From Halotia branconii CENA392 (GTDB lineage Bacteria; Cyanobacteriota; Cyanobacteriia; Cyanobacteriales; Nostocaceae), in the NCBI RefSeq assembly GCF_029953635.1, contig NZ_CP124543.1, positions 3,017,455 to 3,081,454 of the forward strand: 64,000 nt of DNA. The letters run 5' to 3'. Both the position numbers and the translations under genes were made by a program. Below, piece after piece: positions 27,412 to 36,341 of this stretch; the first letter of the stretch is position 1; the number at the start of each line of letters is the position of its first letter. The notes under the pieces were generated by a model. It had not been told where the DNA came from. It searched no databases and saw only the letters and a program-made list of their open reading frames with translations.

Positions 27412-28053
27412 TTACAGTTCGCCATTGAAGGCTTGACGCAGAAAGGCTGCGGGTAGTTGGTTGATGGCTTCTAATTGCGCGATCACCTCTTTGCGTGCTT
27501 TCTCCACCCCTTCCATTTTCTCGTTCAAAATCGCCGCAATGCGCTTCTGTTCATTTAGTGGCACTATAGGCAACGAAATATCACTTAGTAAAGTTGCATT
27601 AACATTAGGTTGGGCACCACCTCTAGCACTTAATTTAATCTGTTTCCAGTAACTATCACTTTGAAAAAAAGAGTATACAAATTCTGGTGCTACATCATTT
27701 TTTAGTCTTAACCTTATGAGGTACGATGCAAATACGGCACGAGGTGGATTTTTTATCAGAAAACTTTTGCCAGTTGTGCCACCTGTTCTTGCAAAAACAA
27801 TGTCTCCATCAGCTAGTCTATTAGCAGATTCTTCCTCACTACTGATTTGGCAACCCGGAACTGATTCCCAATTTACACCAAAGTCTTTAATATCTGTAAT
27901 TCTAAGAAAACGAGGTTCTTTTATGGAAAAATCAGCGCTTGCAGTGAAACCATAATCAATTCTCTGACAAAGATTGCCCAACTTTACCCAACGCCAACCA
28001 TCGGGCAACTTCCTTTTACCACCCTCAAAATTAATGTTTTCCTTATTCGTCAC
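27412..28053 (-). CDS. hsdS: Half-size type I specificity subunit HsdS (single TRD)
   Basis: 213 residues, about half of a normal HsdS. It starts with KRKLPDGWRWVKLGNL, the standard opening of a target-recognition domain, contains the central GDIVFARTGGTTGKS and ISLPIVPLNEQKRIAAIL, and ends in the conserved helix AINQLPAAFLRQAFNGEL that closes normal HsdS proteins. So it is a complete single-TRD unit and not a random truncation. Known half-size HsdS subunits can dimerise and recognise symmetric sites. Its ATG lies downstream of the toxin gene on the same strand. Confidence 0.85.
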   Translation of the reverse strand: MTNKENINFEGGKRKLPDGWRWVKLGNLCQRIDYGFTASADFSIKEPRFLRITDIKDFGVNWESVPGCQISSEEESANRLADGDIVFARTGGTTGKSFLIKNPPRAVFASYLIRLRLKNDVAPEFVYSFFQSDSYWKQIKLSARGGAQPNVNATLLSDISLPIVPLNEQKRIAAILNEKMEGVEKARKEVIAQLEAINQLPAAFLRQAFNGEL

Positions 28054-28090
28054 CCTACAAAAACCCTCTTTTTCATCTCGTAAAACCTTC

Positions 28091-28537
28091 TTAATTACTC
28101 ACCATCTCAGACAGCACAACTACTTCAATTCCAGGCAAAGCAGTCAAGCGCCTGTCATTAGTTAAAAAAGTTTCACAGCCACTTAAAATTGCAGTAGCAC
28201 CGTGAATAGCATCTGGTAATCTCAGGTTCGCCACAGCCCGCAACCTTGCAGCTTCAATCAATACATCCCGACTTACCGCAACAACTTCCAGCACTTCTGA
28301 ACTTTGCAAAGCTTGTTGATATACCGCTTGTATTTCTAAATTTCCATCCATCAAAGGTCTAACCAACACCTCTGCTAAAGTCAGTTCACTGGTAAAAGCT
28401 CTGAAATTGCCAGCATCAATACTATCAAAAAGCTGATTTAATTCATCAACAAAATCAAGATATCCTTCGATTGCATAAATAAAAATATTAGTATCTAAAT
28501 AAACTCTTTCCCCCTGAATAGCATTTACAATGACCAA
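28091..28537 (-). CDS. PIN-domain (VapC-type) toxin
   Basis: A 148-residue PIN-domain RNase. The four acidic positions are visible: YLDTNIF near the start, LAEVLVR, RLPDAIHGATA and TNDRRL. Such toxins cut tRNA or rRNA when freed from their antitoxin. Its start overlaps the end of the upstream antitoxin gene by 13 bp, the usual translational coupling. It sits between hsdS and hsdR inside the restriction-modification locus, where it could stabilise the locus. Confidence 0.87.
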   Translation of the reverse strand: MVIVNAIQGERVYLDTNIFIYAIEGYLDFVDELNQLFDSIDAGNFRAFTSELTLAEVLVRPLMDGNLEIQAVYQQALQSSEVLEVVAVSRDVLIEAARLRAVANLRLPDAIHGATAILSGCETFLTNDRRLTALPGIEVVVLSEMVSN

Positions 28538-28755
28538 GCATCCCGCTCCCTACTAATAAAATTATCAGCTTCTTGCGGTGTAGCAAAACAGCCTTTGCCA
28601 GTGCCAATAATGCTACGTAAAGACTGTTTCTTTTTCCTTGCCCTCTCCACAATTACAATCACATCAACTTCAGTACCAACAGGTAATTCTGATGACTGAA
28701 TATTGATGACTCCACCTGGTTTAACAACCGCCTTTTGTCTAATAGCTTCGTTCAT
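28525..28755 (-). CDS. Antitoxin partner of the PIN toxin
   Basis: A 76-residue protein with a beta-rich AbrB-like start (RQKAVVKPGGVINIQSSELP) and a C-terminal tail (TPQEADNFISRERDAWSL) of the type that plugs a PIN active site. The gene overlaps the toxin start. No close family could be assigned with certainty; the antitoxin call rests on size, overlap and the tail. It starts 20 bp downstream of hsdR on the same strand. Confidence 0.75.
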   Translation of the reverse strand: MNEAIRQKAVVKPGGVINIQSSELPVGTEVDVIVIVERARKKKQSLRSIIGTGKGCFATPQEADNFISRERDAWSL

Positions 28756-28775
28756 CTTTTTATCCCTAATAATCT

Positions 28776-31145
28776 CTATGATGCTGCAAAAATTCTCTCC
28801 TTAATTTCCCGCAACACATCACTAGGCTTACCCAAAACCTTCAGCGTATCCCTATTCACCTTTGGAGTTTCAAAAATTAAGGGATTTTCTAAAGCTTCAG
28901 TTCCCCCACTGACGAACTGATTTACTAAAGCCTCAACAGTTTTCGCTGTAGCTTCCGGCATTTTGTTCAGCCAGTCAGCGTGCTTGTAGCTAAAAGCCTC
29001 AGCGCGAACAATTTTGGTTTTAGGAGCCAAGCCATAACCGATCTCCGCTAAAACATCATACAAGTCATAGTCTCCTAATTGTTCCACAGTGGCAAATTCC
29101 CTCGGTGATACCCCCGCATTTACCAACTGCATCAATAACTCCTGACGCTTTGTGGGGTTTACCCAGCAAACGCGAAACTCTTCGACAGTGGGAATAATTT
29201 TGACCAAATTCGCTGCAATTTGCTCTTTATATTCCTCTACAGAAATTCTCGTATCTTCTCCATCAACCTGGGAACGCATAAAGCGTCTACCGTCGGTTTC
29301 TTCAACCCAATCATCACTATCCTCAAGTTCCACAACTAGCGCAGAATCCCCCGTGACTCTGCTGCTACTTTGATTTGGAGTCGTTAATTTAGTGAGAAAT
29401 TCTTTCCCAAATAACTTGGTAGCGTCAGTGTAATCGTAAACGCGGAACATCAATTTATTTTCACTTAATCGCGTTCCCCGTCCCACCATTTGATAAAAAC
29501 TGATTGGGGAATTAATTTGATTGAAGAAAACAATATTACGTACTACTGGTACATCGACACCAGTAGTTAATAAATCAACTGTCGTCGCAATAAAGTGAGT
29601 CCGCGAACTACCGCGAAAATCAGGTATTAATTCTTGTCCTCCACCTTTATCAGTACATTTAAAAGCATAGCTTTCAACCCGTTTATGATTATTTTTTTCG
29701 CACCATTTAACGTAAATTCTTTCCATCGTTATGGCGATTAAATCAGCGTGGCGATCGCTATTACAAAAAATTATTGTTTTTTGCTCCGCTCCACCTGTTT
29801 CCAGTAAATACTTAAATAAGTCTATACAACGACGCTTCTCAAAATTAGGCAACATTAATCGGGTGTGAATACGCCCTTTTTTAAAAATCTTGCGAATTTG
29901 TTCTTCTGTTACTGGCAATCCTGTGTCATAATCTACAGGATTTCTAGCCATAATATCTTCGACTGCCAATTTTTTCAAATCAATCTTGACTCTACCTTCT
30001 CGAATTTCGCAAGCCGCCAAGTAGCCATCTTCCACACCTTGGAGCATATCGTATTCATAGACAGGCTCGCCAAAATACTCAATATTATTCGCCGTTATCT
30101 GCTTATCTGCTAAAACTTCTTCTGTTTCTTGAGTAACTTCAATTTGTCTAGGTGTCGCAGTTAAACCAATTTGCACAGCATTAGGGTTACGAGTCAGAAC
30201 ATTTGACCACTTACCCCAAGCGGAACGGTGACACTCATCAATCACAATATGACTGAAGTAATTTTCTGGATAGTTATTGATTAAGAAACTCGCGTTATCA
30301 TCATCTTTTGCTACCCCTAAAGTTTGGTAAGTAGCAATGAGAATTTGAGCATTTTTTTGGGGATTTCTGGAATCTACAACCGCAGCATTAGCACCAAAAA
30401 TATTCTTAAAAGCTGTTGATGCTTGGGCACGAAGTTCGTCTCGATCACATACAAAAAGCGCCTTTACCCTTTGTCCTGTATCTGCAATTCGTTTTAACAA
30501 ATGTACCGCAATCCGAGTTTTACCCGCTCCCGTAGCCAGAGAAAGCAAAGCACGTTTGGGCTGATTGTGTTTCTCACATCGCGCAATTTTTTCTAAAACA
30601 GCCCGAATTGCAGCATCTTGATAATAGCGAACAGCCGATTCACCCCCAGTGTAGGGAGTCAGCAACGCTTCAGCAACAGGTTCATCTAACTTGAAACCCA
30701 ACCATTGCTCAAAGCGATCGCGCAAATTTTGTACATCTGGAAACTCAGAAAGCTGTTTTGTTTCCGAAATAATCCCAGTAATTCGGTCATATTCTACAAA
30801 TCTATGTCCATTCGTAGAATAAACAAAAGGAACATGAAGCCTTAGAGCATATTTTTTCGCTTGTTCGAGTCCAAGCATTGGTGAAAATTTCTCAGCTTTT
30901 GCTTCAATTACAGACGCACTTACAAGCTGCTTTTTAGGACTTGGCTGAAGACGTAAAACAATATCAGCCCTACCTTTTCTTTTTTGCTGAGGAACACCGT
31001 TAATAATCCTGATAGCACCAGCCGGAACCTCACGTTTAATAACATCCTCCGTCCAGCCTTTTTTGTGGAGTGCTGGATTAATAAGTGTAGCGATAGTTTC
31101 AGGTTCGTTTAATTTACCATCTTTGATGTATTCCTCGCTCAACAA
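28776..31145 (-). CDS. hsdR: Type I restriction endonuclease subunit R (EcoEI-like)
   Basis: 789 residues: an N-terminal nuclease domain with the motif ADIVLRL...VIEAKAE, then a superfamily 2 translocase. Helicase motif I is SLATGAGKTRIAV, motif II is VIDECHRS, motif III GLTATPR, and motif VI QMVGRGTRLSE. The C-terminal domain that binds the methyltransferase complex follows. The start is TTG at 31145 with AGGGAG upstream. The reading frame is intact although hsdM is interrupted. An isolated HsdR does not cleave without the HsdM2S complex, so present activity would depend on a methyltransferase from elsewhere. Confidence 0.92.
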   Translation of the reverse strand: MLSEEYIKDGKLNEPETIATLINPALHKKGWTEDVIKREVPAGAIRIINGVPQQKRKGRADIVLRLQPSPKKQLVSASVIEAKAEKFSPMLGLEQAKKYALRLHVPFVYSTNGHRFVEYDRITGIISETKQLSEFPDVQNLRDRFEQWLGFKLDEPVAEALLTPYTGGESAVRYYQDAAIRAVLEKIARCEKHNQPKRALLSLATGAGKTRIAVHLLKRIADTGQRVKALFVCDRDELRAQASTAFKNIFGANAAVVDSRNPQKNAQILIATYQTLGVAKDDDNASFLINNYPENYFSHIVIDECHRSAWGKWSNVLTRNPNAVQIGLTATPRQIEVTQETEEVLADKQITANNIEYFGEPVYEYDMLQGVEDGYLAACEIREGRVKIDLKKLAVEDIMARNPVDYDTGLPVTEEQIRKIFKKGRIHTRLMLPNFEKRRCIDLFKYLLETGGAEQKTIIFCNSDRHADLIAITMERIYVKWCEKNNHKRVESYAFKCTDKGGGQELIPDFRGSSRTHFIATTVDLLTTGVDVPVVRNIVFFNQINSPISFYQMVGRGTRLSENKLMFRVYDYTDATKLFGKEFLTKLTTPNQSSSRVTGDSALVVELEDSDDWVEETDGRRFMRSQVDGEDTRISVEEYKEQIAANLVKIIPTVEEFRVCWVNPTKRQELLMQLVNAGVSPREFATVEQLGDYDLYDVLAEIGYGLAPKTKIVRAEAFSYKHADWLNKMPEATAKTVEALVNQFVSGGTEALENPLIFETPKVNRDTLKVLGKPSDVLREIKERIFAAS

Positions 31146-31317
31146 AATACTGACTCCCTGGTAAAAAACATATCCCTACATCCTGACTGCGATCGCTTGC
31201 AGCAGTCAATAATTTAACTGGCCAGTACTATATTTTTTTAACAGGCGCTACGATTAATAATCATCCACCACCCATCGCTACAGTCGGGTTGTGCAGAATT
31301 AGGCGGAGGTTTTAGTA

Positions 31318-32226
31318 GTGTGGGAAATTAGACGGCGGCACAGAAACCCTAGATGGAATATGACAGAAAACCTAGCTGGGTATCTGTTTATGATCCCCAC
31401 CATTCTGGTTTTAGGAACTTTTGTAGTTTTGCCCATTCTCTATGCTGTATTTCTTTCTCTGCACAAAGTCCAACTTCTGGGTGGAATTGAATACGATTTT
31501 ATTGGCTTTCGCAATTTCAACCGATTAATTGCAGATGAACGAGTTTGGATTGCGTTGAAAAATACGGCAGAGTATGTGGCGATTGTTGTGCCAACTCAAA
31601 CTGTACTGGCTTTAATTCTGGCAGTCACCCTCAATGCTGGCATTCGCGGTAAGAACTGGTGGCGCATTCTTTACTTTTTGCCCACAGTGACTTCTTCAGC
31701 AGTGTTAACGCTAATTTTCATGTGGATTTATAACACTGATGGGCTACTAAATGATTTTTTAGCTTTTGTGGGACTACCTACTTATAACTGGTTGGGAGAT
31801 CCAGCCGTTGCGCTTAAAGGCATCATGATCATGAATATTTGGTCAACAGCACCGTTTTACATGGTGATTTACTTGGCAGCTTTACAGGATATACCCCAAA
31901 AGCTTTATGAAGCAGCAGAACTTGACGGGGCAAATGGATGGCAAAAGTTTATTTATATTACTATTCCTTTGCTTAAGCCTGTAACCTTTTTTGTGGTAGC
32001 TGTAGGGATAATTGGGACGTTTCAATTATTTGATCAGTCTTATATTTTCTCTGGCGGTACTGGCGGGCCAAATAACGCGACTTTAACTTTGGTGCTATTA
32101 ATTTATCAAGCTGTATTTCGCAATTTACAAATGGGATATGCAGCTGCGATCGCATTTTTACTAGCAGCGGTAATCATTATCATCACCTTGATGCAGCAGC
32201 GATTTTTTGGAGGTGAAAGAATTTAA
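31318..32226 (+). CDS. Sugar ABC transporter permease, MalF/UgpA type
   Basis: 302 residues with six predicted membrane helices. The EAA loop that docks the ATPase is in YEAAELDGANGWQKFIYITIPLLKP. The GTG start at 31318 has GGAGG eight bases upstream. The stop overlaps the start of the next permease gene at base 32226, so the two are translationally coupled. No substrate-binding protein or ATPase gene is adjacent; such orphan permease pairs share a common MsmK/MalK-type ATPase encoded elsewhere. The substrate is probably an oligosaccharide or polyol but cannot be told from sequence. Confidence 0.9.
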   Translation: MWEIRRRHRNPRWNMTENLAGYLFMIPTILVLGTFVVLPILYAVFLSLHKVQLLGGIEYDFIGFRNFNRLIADERVWIALKNTAEYVAIVVPTQTVLALILAVTLNAGIRGKNWWRILYFLPTVTSSAVLTLIFMWIYNTDGLLNDFLAFVGLPTYNWLGDPAVALKGIMIMNIWSTAPFYMVIYLAALQDIPQKLYEAAELDGANGWQKFIYITIPLLKPVTFFVVAVGIIGTFQLFDQSYIFSGGTGGPNNATLTLVLLIYQAVFRNLQMGYAAAIAFLLAAVIIIITLMQQRFFGGERI

Positions 32227-33059
32227 TGAATATTTCTCGTGTTTCCTGGCCAAAAGTACTGTTGTATGTCTTACTAACTATTTATGCTTTCATTACCCTA
32301 ATTCCTTTCTTGTGGGCGCTTTCGGCATCATTTAAACCCCTATCAGAAATTGTCAGCGGGGAACCTAATTTCTTACCCAAAAATTTTACTCTTAATAATT
32401 ATCGGCAAATCTTTGTGCAAGAACCGTTGTTTTGGCGCTGGCTATTTAACAGTGTGATTATTGCCGTTAGCGTTACATTATTAAATTTGCTATTCAACTC
32501 AATGGCAGGTTATGCCTTAGCGAGATTGCACTTTGTGGGTAAGCGTTTTTGGTTCTTTGTAATTTTGGCAGTATTAGCAGTCCCAGCCCAGATTACGTTA
32601 ATTCCGACATTTTTAATTTTAAAAGCGATCGGCTGGTTAAATTCTTATCAAGGTATGATTGTACCCAGTATGATTAATGCCACTTTCATTTTTATGATGC
32701 GGCAGTTTTTTGTCAATTTTCCTAAAGAACTAGAAGAAGCTGCTCAACTTGATGGTTTAAATACCTTTGGCATTTTCCGGCATATTGTTTTACCTTTAGC
32801 AAAACCAGCATTAGCAGCACAAGCAATTTTTGTGTTTATGGGTAGTTGGAATAATTTCTTGCTGCCTGTAGTAATTTTGTTTGACCCAGAAATGTTTACT
32901 CTACCATTAGGGTTGAATACTTTCAAAGGTCAATATATTAGTTATTGGAATTATATTATGGCAGCTTCGATGATATTTACCCTACCTGCTTTAGGAATTT
33001 ACGCCTTTTTTAACCGCTATTTTATTCAAAGTGCGACATTTACAGGTGGCAAAGGTTAA
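32226..33059 (+). CDS. Sugar ABC transporter permease, MalG/UgpE type
   Basis: 277 residues and six predicted helices. The EAA loop is LEEAAQLDGLNTFGIFRHIVLPLAKP. It is the partner of the upstream permease and forms the transmembrane heterodimer with it. The ATG overlaps the last base of the preceding stop. It converges with the pnkp gene, 42 bp away. Confidence 0.9.
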   Translation: MNISRVSWPKVLLYVLLTIYAFITLIPFLWALSASFKPLSEIVSGEPNFLPKNFTLNNYRQIFVQEPLFWRWLFNSVIIAVSVTLLNLLFNSMAGYALARLHFVGKRFWFFVILAVLAVPAQITLIPTFLILKAIGWLNSYQGMIVPSMINATFIFMMRQFFVNFPKELEEAAQLDGLNTFGIFRHIVLPLAKPALAAQAIFVFMGSWNNFLLPVVILFDPEMFTLPLGLNTFKGQYISYWNYIMAASMIFTLPALGIYAFFNRYFIQSATFTGGKG

Positions 33060-33101
33060 ACCAATTCGTAATTCGTAATGACGCTTGGAGACTCGCTTTA
33101 G

Positions 33102-35684
33102 TTAAAGTCGCGGATCGACGGGTTCGCTTTCTAATGCTAAAATGCCGAAAACGCATTCATGCACACGGCGCAAAGGACTATGGGCGACAAATCGCTCTAA
33201 TGCTTCAACACCAAGAGCAAATTCACGCATAGCCAAAGAACGCTTGTGTGATAACCCACGTTGACGCAGACGCTGCAAATTCGCTGGGGTGGAATATTCA
33301 GGGCCATAAATAATCCGCAGATATTCTTGTCCGCGACACTTCACCGCAGGTTGGACAATACCCCGACTACCTTGAACGATGAAATCCATAGGTTTGACAA
33401 CCATACCTTCACCCCCCACTTCAGTAAGTTTTTCCCACCAATGAACCCCCTCTGCTTGACTGCTGGGGTCAGTCAAATTGATCACTTTATAGGCGGTAGC
33501 TAAAAGCAAGGCAGGGTCGGAATGACAGATTTTGGCTATTTGCTCTAAATGCCAGCGATGGTCTTTGTCGATGTGGACGGCGTTTTCAGTTGCCAAGATA
33601 TGGAAAGGAGCTAGTTTTAGTTCAGAGATATCGGTGACAGGCCAGCAGTAACGACGGTAGGCATTGACATACTGATGCGCCATCTCTGCACGTTGTTGAT
33701 AATGAGCGAGTTGGGTACTAATTTCTACGCCGCGATCGCTTGCTTGTTGTAGTAAACTAACAGCATCATTAAGGGCAACCCGTGATGCCACTCCCACCGG
33801 TGCGTACTGTTCTCGCAGTAGCCCTTGAGCTTTGGCTGACCAGGGCATCAATTCACAGTCTAAACACACCCAATCGGTTTGAAATTCTGACCAAAAGTCG
33901 CTTTGGAAAAGGGCTGCATTTACCCGCGCTAAAAATTCTGCCTCCAATGCAGAATCATCAAAAAACCTCCGTCCCGTGCGAGTGTAACAGATACCGATTC
34001 CCTCATCTACTACACCAAACCGTTTCTCGGCAGCTGCTACATCTCGACAAATGATCACTACTGCTCGTGAACCCATGTGTTTTTCTTCACAAACGACTTC
34101 CGTGATTCCCGGATTTTGATAGTAGAGAAAAGCTTGGGTGGGATGCTCTAAAAAACCTGTTAATTGTGATGTTTCTACCGGAGACATCGTAGGCGGCAGG
34201 TAAATCAACCATTTGGGATTAGTAGCAAAACGGCTCATTACCTCCAAAGCTGCGATCGCATTCTCTTCTCGAATGGTAATGTTAGATTTCAGTCGGGTGT
34301 TAATGATGCGCTTACCTAACACATCATCAATGTACAAAACATCATCTAGTTCCTGTTGGGATGTGCGGGTGGTTGCGTTCTCTACTAAAGGTTTTATCGG
34401 TTCACAATATACACGAGCAGCAGCTACACTCACTAATTCCTTTTCTGGATAGCGCAGGGCTGTTAATTTGCCGCCAAAGACGCAGCCTGTATCAATATCA
34501 ATAGTGTTGTTCAACCATTCTGCTTCGGGTACAGGGGTATGTCCGTAAACCACCATTGCTTCACCCCGATATTCTCCCGCCCAGTTATAACGGATGGGTA
34601 AGCCAAATTCATCAATTTCGCCAGTGCTTTCGCCATAAAGGGCAAACTCGCGCACAGCACCAGACCCCCGTCCCTGCATTTCCTGTTTCATCCCAGCGTG
34701 TGCAACTACTAACCGTCCGTCATCTAAAAGGTAATGACTAATTAGAGAATCCAGAAATTTTTGCAGTTCTTTGGTGAAGGGTTCCCGTACTTGGTCGGGT
34801 AAAGCTTCAATTTCATTCAGGGTTTGCTCTAACCCATGATTAACTCTGACATTTTTACCGCGTAGTTTCCGCAAAAGTTTGTTTTCATGATTACCAGGAA
34901 CACAGAGGGCTGTACCTGCGTTAACCATGTTTCGCACCAGCTTAACTGTATCTAAAATGCGCGTTCCCCGGTCTACCAAATCGCCTAGAAAAACCACTTT
35001 ACGTCCTTGGGGATGTTGGTAAGTAGGGGCATTCCAAAGTGTAGAAGATAATTCTTCCCCTATGCCCTTTTCGTAGCCTAACTGTTGAAGTAAGACTTCG
35101 AGTTCATCGCAACAGCCGTGAATATCTCCGATGATGTCAAAGGGGCCGTGTTCGTGCTTGAGGTTATTCCAAAGAGGCTGACGCTCAATTTCAACAGATT
35201 CGATTTTCTCTAAAGAGTTGAGAGTGTAGACATAGCGAAAGCCTTCTTTTTCTAAATTCCGTAGAGAACGCCGCAACATTTGGGTATGACGACGCACGAC
35301 ATGAGAACCAAAGGAGCGATCGCTTCTTTGTTGGTTACGTTCGTGGCATAATTCTTCTGGTAGGTCGAGAACAATGGCGATCGCAAAACAATGATACTGC
35401 CGTGCCATTTGCAGTAAGGGTTTGCGGTCTTCCATTTGTACGTTAGTTGCATCAATAACTGTTAGTTTTGCTGCTGCTAGTCGCTTTTCGGCAATGAAGC
35501 GTAGGACTTCAAAGGCATCTTTGGTTGCAGATTGGCTATTTTCGTTATTGGAAACTAATCCTCGACAAAAGTCTGAAGATAAAATTTCAAAAGGTTGAAA
35601 GTGCTTATGGGCAAAAGTCGATTTACCGGAACCAGAAGCACCGATGAGGATAATTAGGGATAGTTCGGGAATAGTAATTTTCAT
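33102..35684 (-). CDS. pnkp: Polynucleotide kinase-phosphatase-ligase (Pnkp), RNA repair
   Basis: 860 residues with the full bacterial Pnkp architecture. The kinase domain has the P-loop GASGSGKST at residues 15-23. The binuclear metallophosphatase has GDIHG, FLGDLVDRG, PGNHENK and YGHTP (about 185-420). The C-terminal ligase-like domain has the adenylation motif EEKHMGSRA near residue 550. Pnkp heals and seals RNA broken by ribotoxins; its ligase needs the partner Hen1, which also 2'-O-methylates the repaired end. In many bacteria the two genes are adjacent, but no hen1 lies next to this one. The upstream spacer is filled with repeats. Confidence 0.92.
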   Translation of the reverse strand: MKITIPELSLIILIGASGSGKSTFAHKHFQPFEILSSDFCRGLVSNNENSQSATKDAFEVLRFIAEKRLAAAKLTVIDATNVQMEDRKPLLQMARQYHCFAIAIVLDLPEELCHERNQQRSDRSFGSHVVRRHTQMLRRSLRNLEKEGFRYVYTLNSLEKIESVEIERQPLWNNLKHEHGPFDIIGDIHGCCDELEVLLQQLGYEKGIGEELSSTLWNAPTYQHPQGRKVVFLGDLVDRGTRILDTVKLVRNMVNAGTALCVPGNHENKLLRKLRGKNVRVNHGLEQTLNEIEALPDQVREPFTKELQKFLDSLISHYLLDDGRLVVAHAGMKQEMQGRGSGAVREFALYGESTGEIDEFGLPIRYNWAGEYRGEAMVVYGHTPVPEAEWLNNTIDIDTGCVFGGKLTALRYPEKELVSVAAARVYCEPIKPLVENATTRTSQQELDDVLYIDDVLGKRIINTRLKSNITIREENAIAALEVMSRFATNPKWLIYLPPTMSPVETSQLTGFLEHPTQAFLYYQNPGITEVVCEEKHMGSRAVVIICRDVAAAEKRFGVVDEGIGICYTRTGRRFFDDSALEAEFLARVNAALFQSDFWSEFQTDWVCLDCELMPWSAKAQGLLREQYAPVGVASRVALNDAVSLLQQASDRGVEISTQLAHYQQRAEMAHQYVNAYRRYCWPVTDISELKLAPFHILATENAVHIDKDHRWHLEQIAKICHSDPALLLATAYKVINLTDPSSQAEGVHWWEKLTEVGGEGMVVKPMDFIVQGSRGIVQPAVKCRGQEYLRIIYGPEYSTPANLQRLRQRGLSHKRSLAMREFALGVEALERFVAHSPLRRVHECVFGILALESEPVDPRL

Positions 35685-35814
35685 GTTTTAAGCTTATTAC
35701 ACCCAGGACTTACGCAACTGTCATAAGCAATAGCGGGGTTACACCGCGCCGCACGCCAAGCAACTACACGATAAACATGGGAACAGCCGGACCTTTTAGT
35801 TGCTGAACTAAATT

Positions 35815-35940
35815 AGGACTTACGCAAAACTAACGCAATTCCGTCATTACGAGCGATAGCGACGTAATCGCAAAAATCCTGCGATTGCTTCCCTACACTT
35901 CGTTTCAGTCGCAATGACGATTTAGGCTTGCGTAAGTCCT
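35815..35940. mobile_element. MITE with AGGACTTACGCAA ends
   Basis: A 126-bp element with perfect 13-bp inverted ends, AGGACTTACGCAA and TTGCGTAAGTCCT. The interior has inverted segments around GTCATTACGAGCG and GTCGCAATGACG. A single end (AGGACTTACGCAA) recurs at 35705-35717, suggesting a second, broken copy. Confidence 0.78.
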
Positions 35941-36063
35941 GTAAATAATTTGATAACAATCCATGCTTAATTTGATAGATTATTTGACCAATTTTATAAG
36001 CTAAATCTTTGAGCCTAAGCCAAACTAAAATAGCGCAGGCAATATGATTTCTTTGAAAAAGTA

Positions 36064-36120
36064 ATACCATTTTAGGAAATATTTGAAACAGATGGTTGGT
36101 CTTTAATTCTTTCCCCCTGC
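36064..36120. mobile_element. Partial MITE end, ATACCRTTTCAC family (copy D)
   Basis: Starts ATACCATTTTAGGAAATATT and continues TTGAAACAGATGGTTGGTCT then TTAATTCTTTCCCCCTG. This is the inverse complement of the right part of the 215-bp element at 59335-59549. No matching left end was found nearby. Confidence 0.65.
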
Positions 36121-36178
36121 TTCCCTTCTCCTGTCAAAGACGCTACGCGCTAAGCGTAGCCATGCCGTAAGCTTTACG

Positions 36179-36318
36179 GGTTCGCCAGTCCAACGCCAGT
36201 CACTCATGGGGAGCTACTGCGTTGCGGGGGTTCCCCTCGTTGAAGCAAGTGGCGTGGAAACTCCCATGACCACGCTGGCTCCTCTTTGTTGGAACAACTT
36301 TCTGCCGACTGGCGAACC
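36179..36318. repeat. 140-bp inverted-repeat element
   Basis: Bounded by perfect 12-bp inverted ends GGTTCGCCAGTC and GACTGGCGAACC. It has internal short palindromes and no reading frame of note. It is probably a non-autonomous element or a structured interspersed repeat. Confidence 0.6.
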
Positions 36319-36341
36319 TGCTAAGAACTCCCCTGTGATGA

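Larger units (their letters stand above)
35685..36341. other. Repeat-filled intergenic region
   Basis: A 657-bp spacer between pnkp and raf1, made almost entirely of repeats: a half element at 35705, a 126-bp MITE at 35815, the end of a third family at 36064, a GCTACGCGCTAAGCGTAGC hairpin at 36141, a CCGTAAGCTTTACGG hairpin at 36164 and a 140-bp inverted-repeat element at 36179. No protein frame is supported. Confidence 0.65.

Noticed and set aside
35813..36070. Minus-strand 85-codon frame
   Set aside because: It is made by read-through of the AGGACTTACGCAA MITE and a neighbouring repeat and has no protein-family character.
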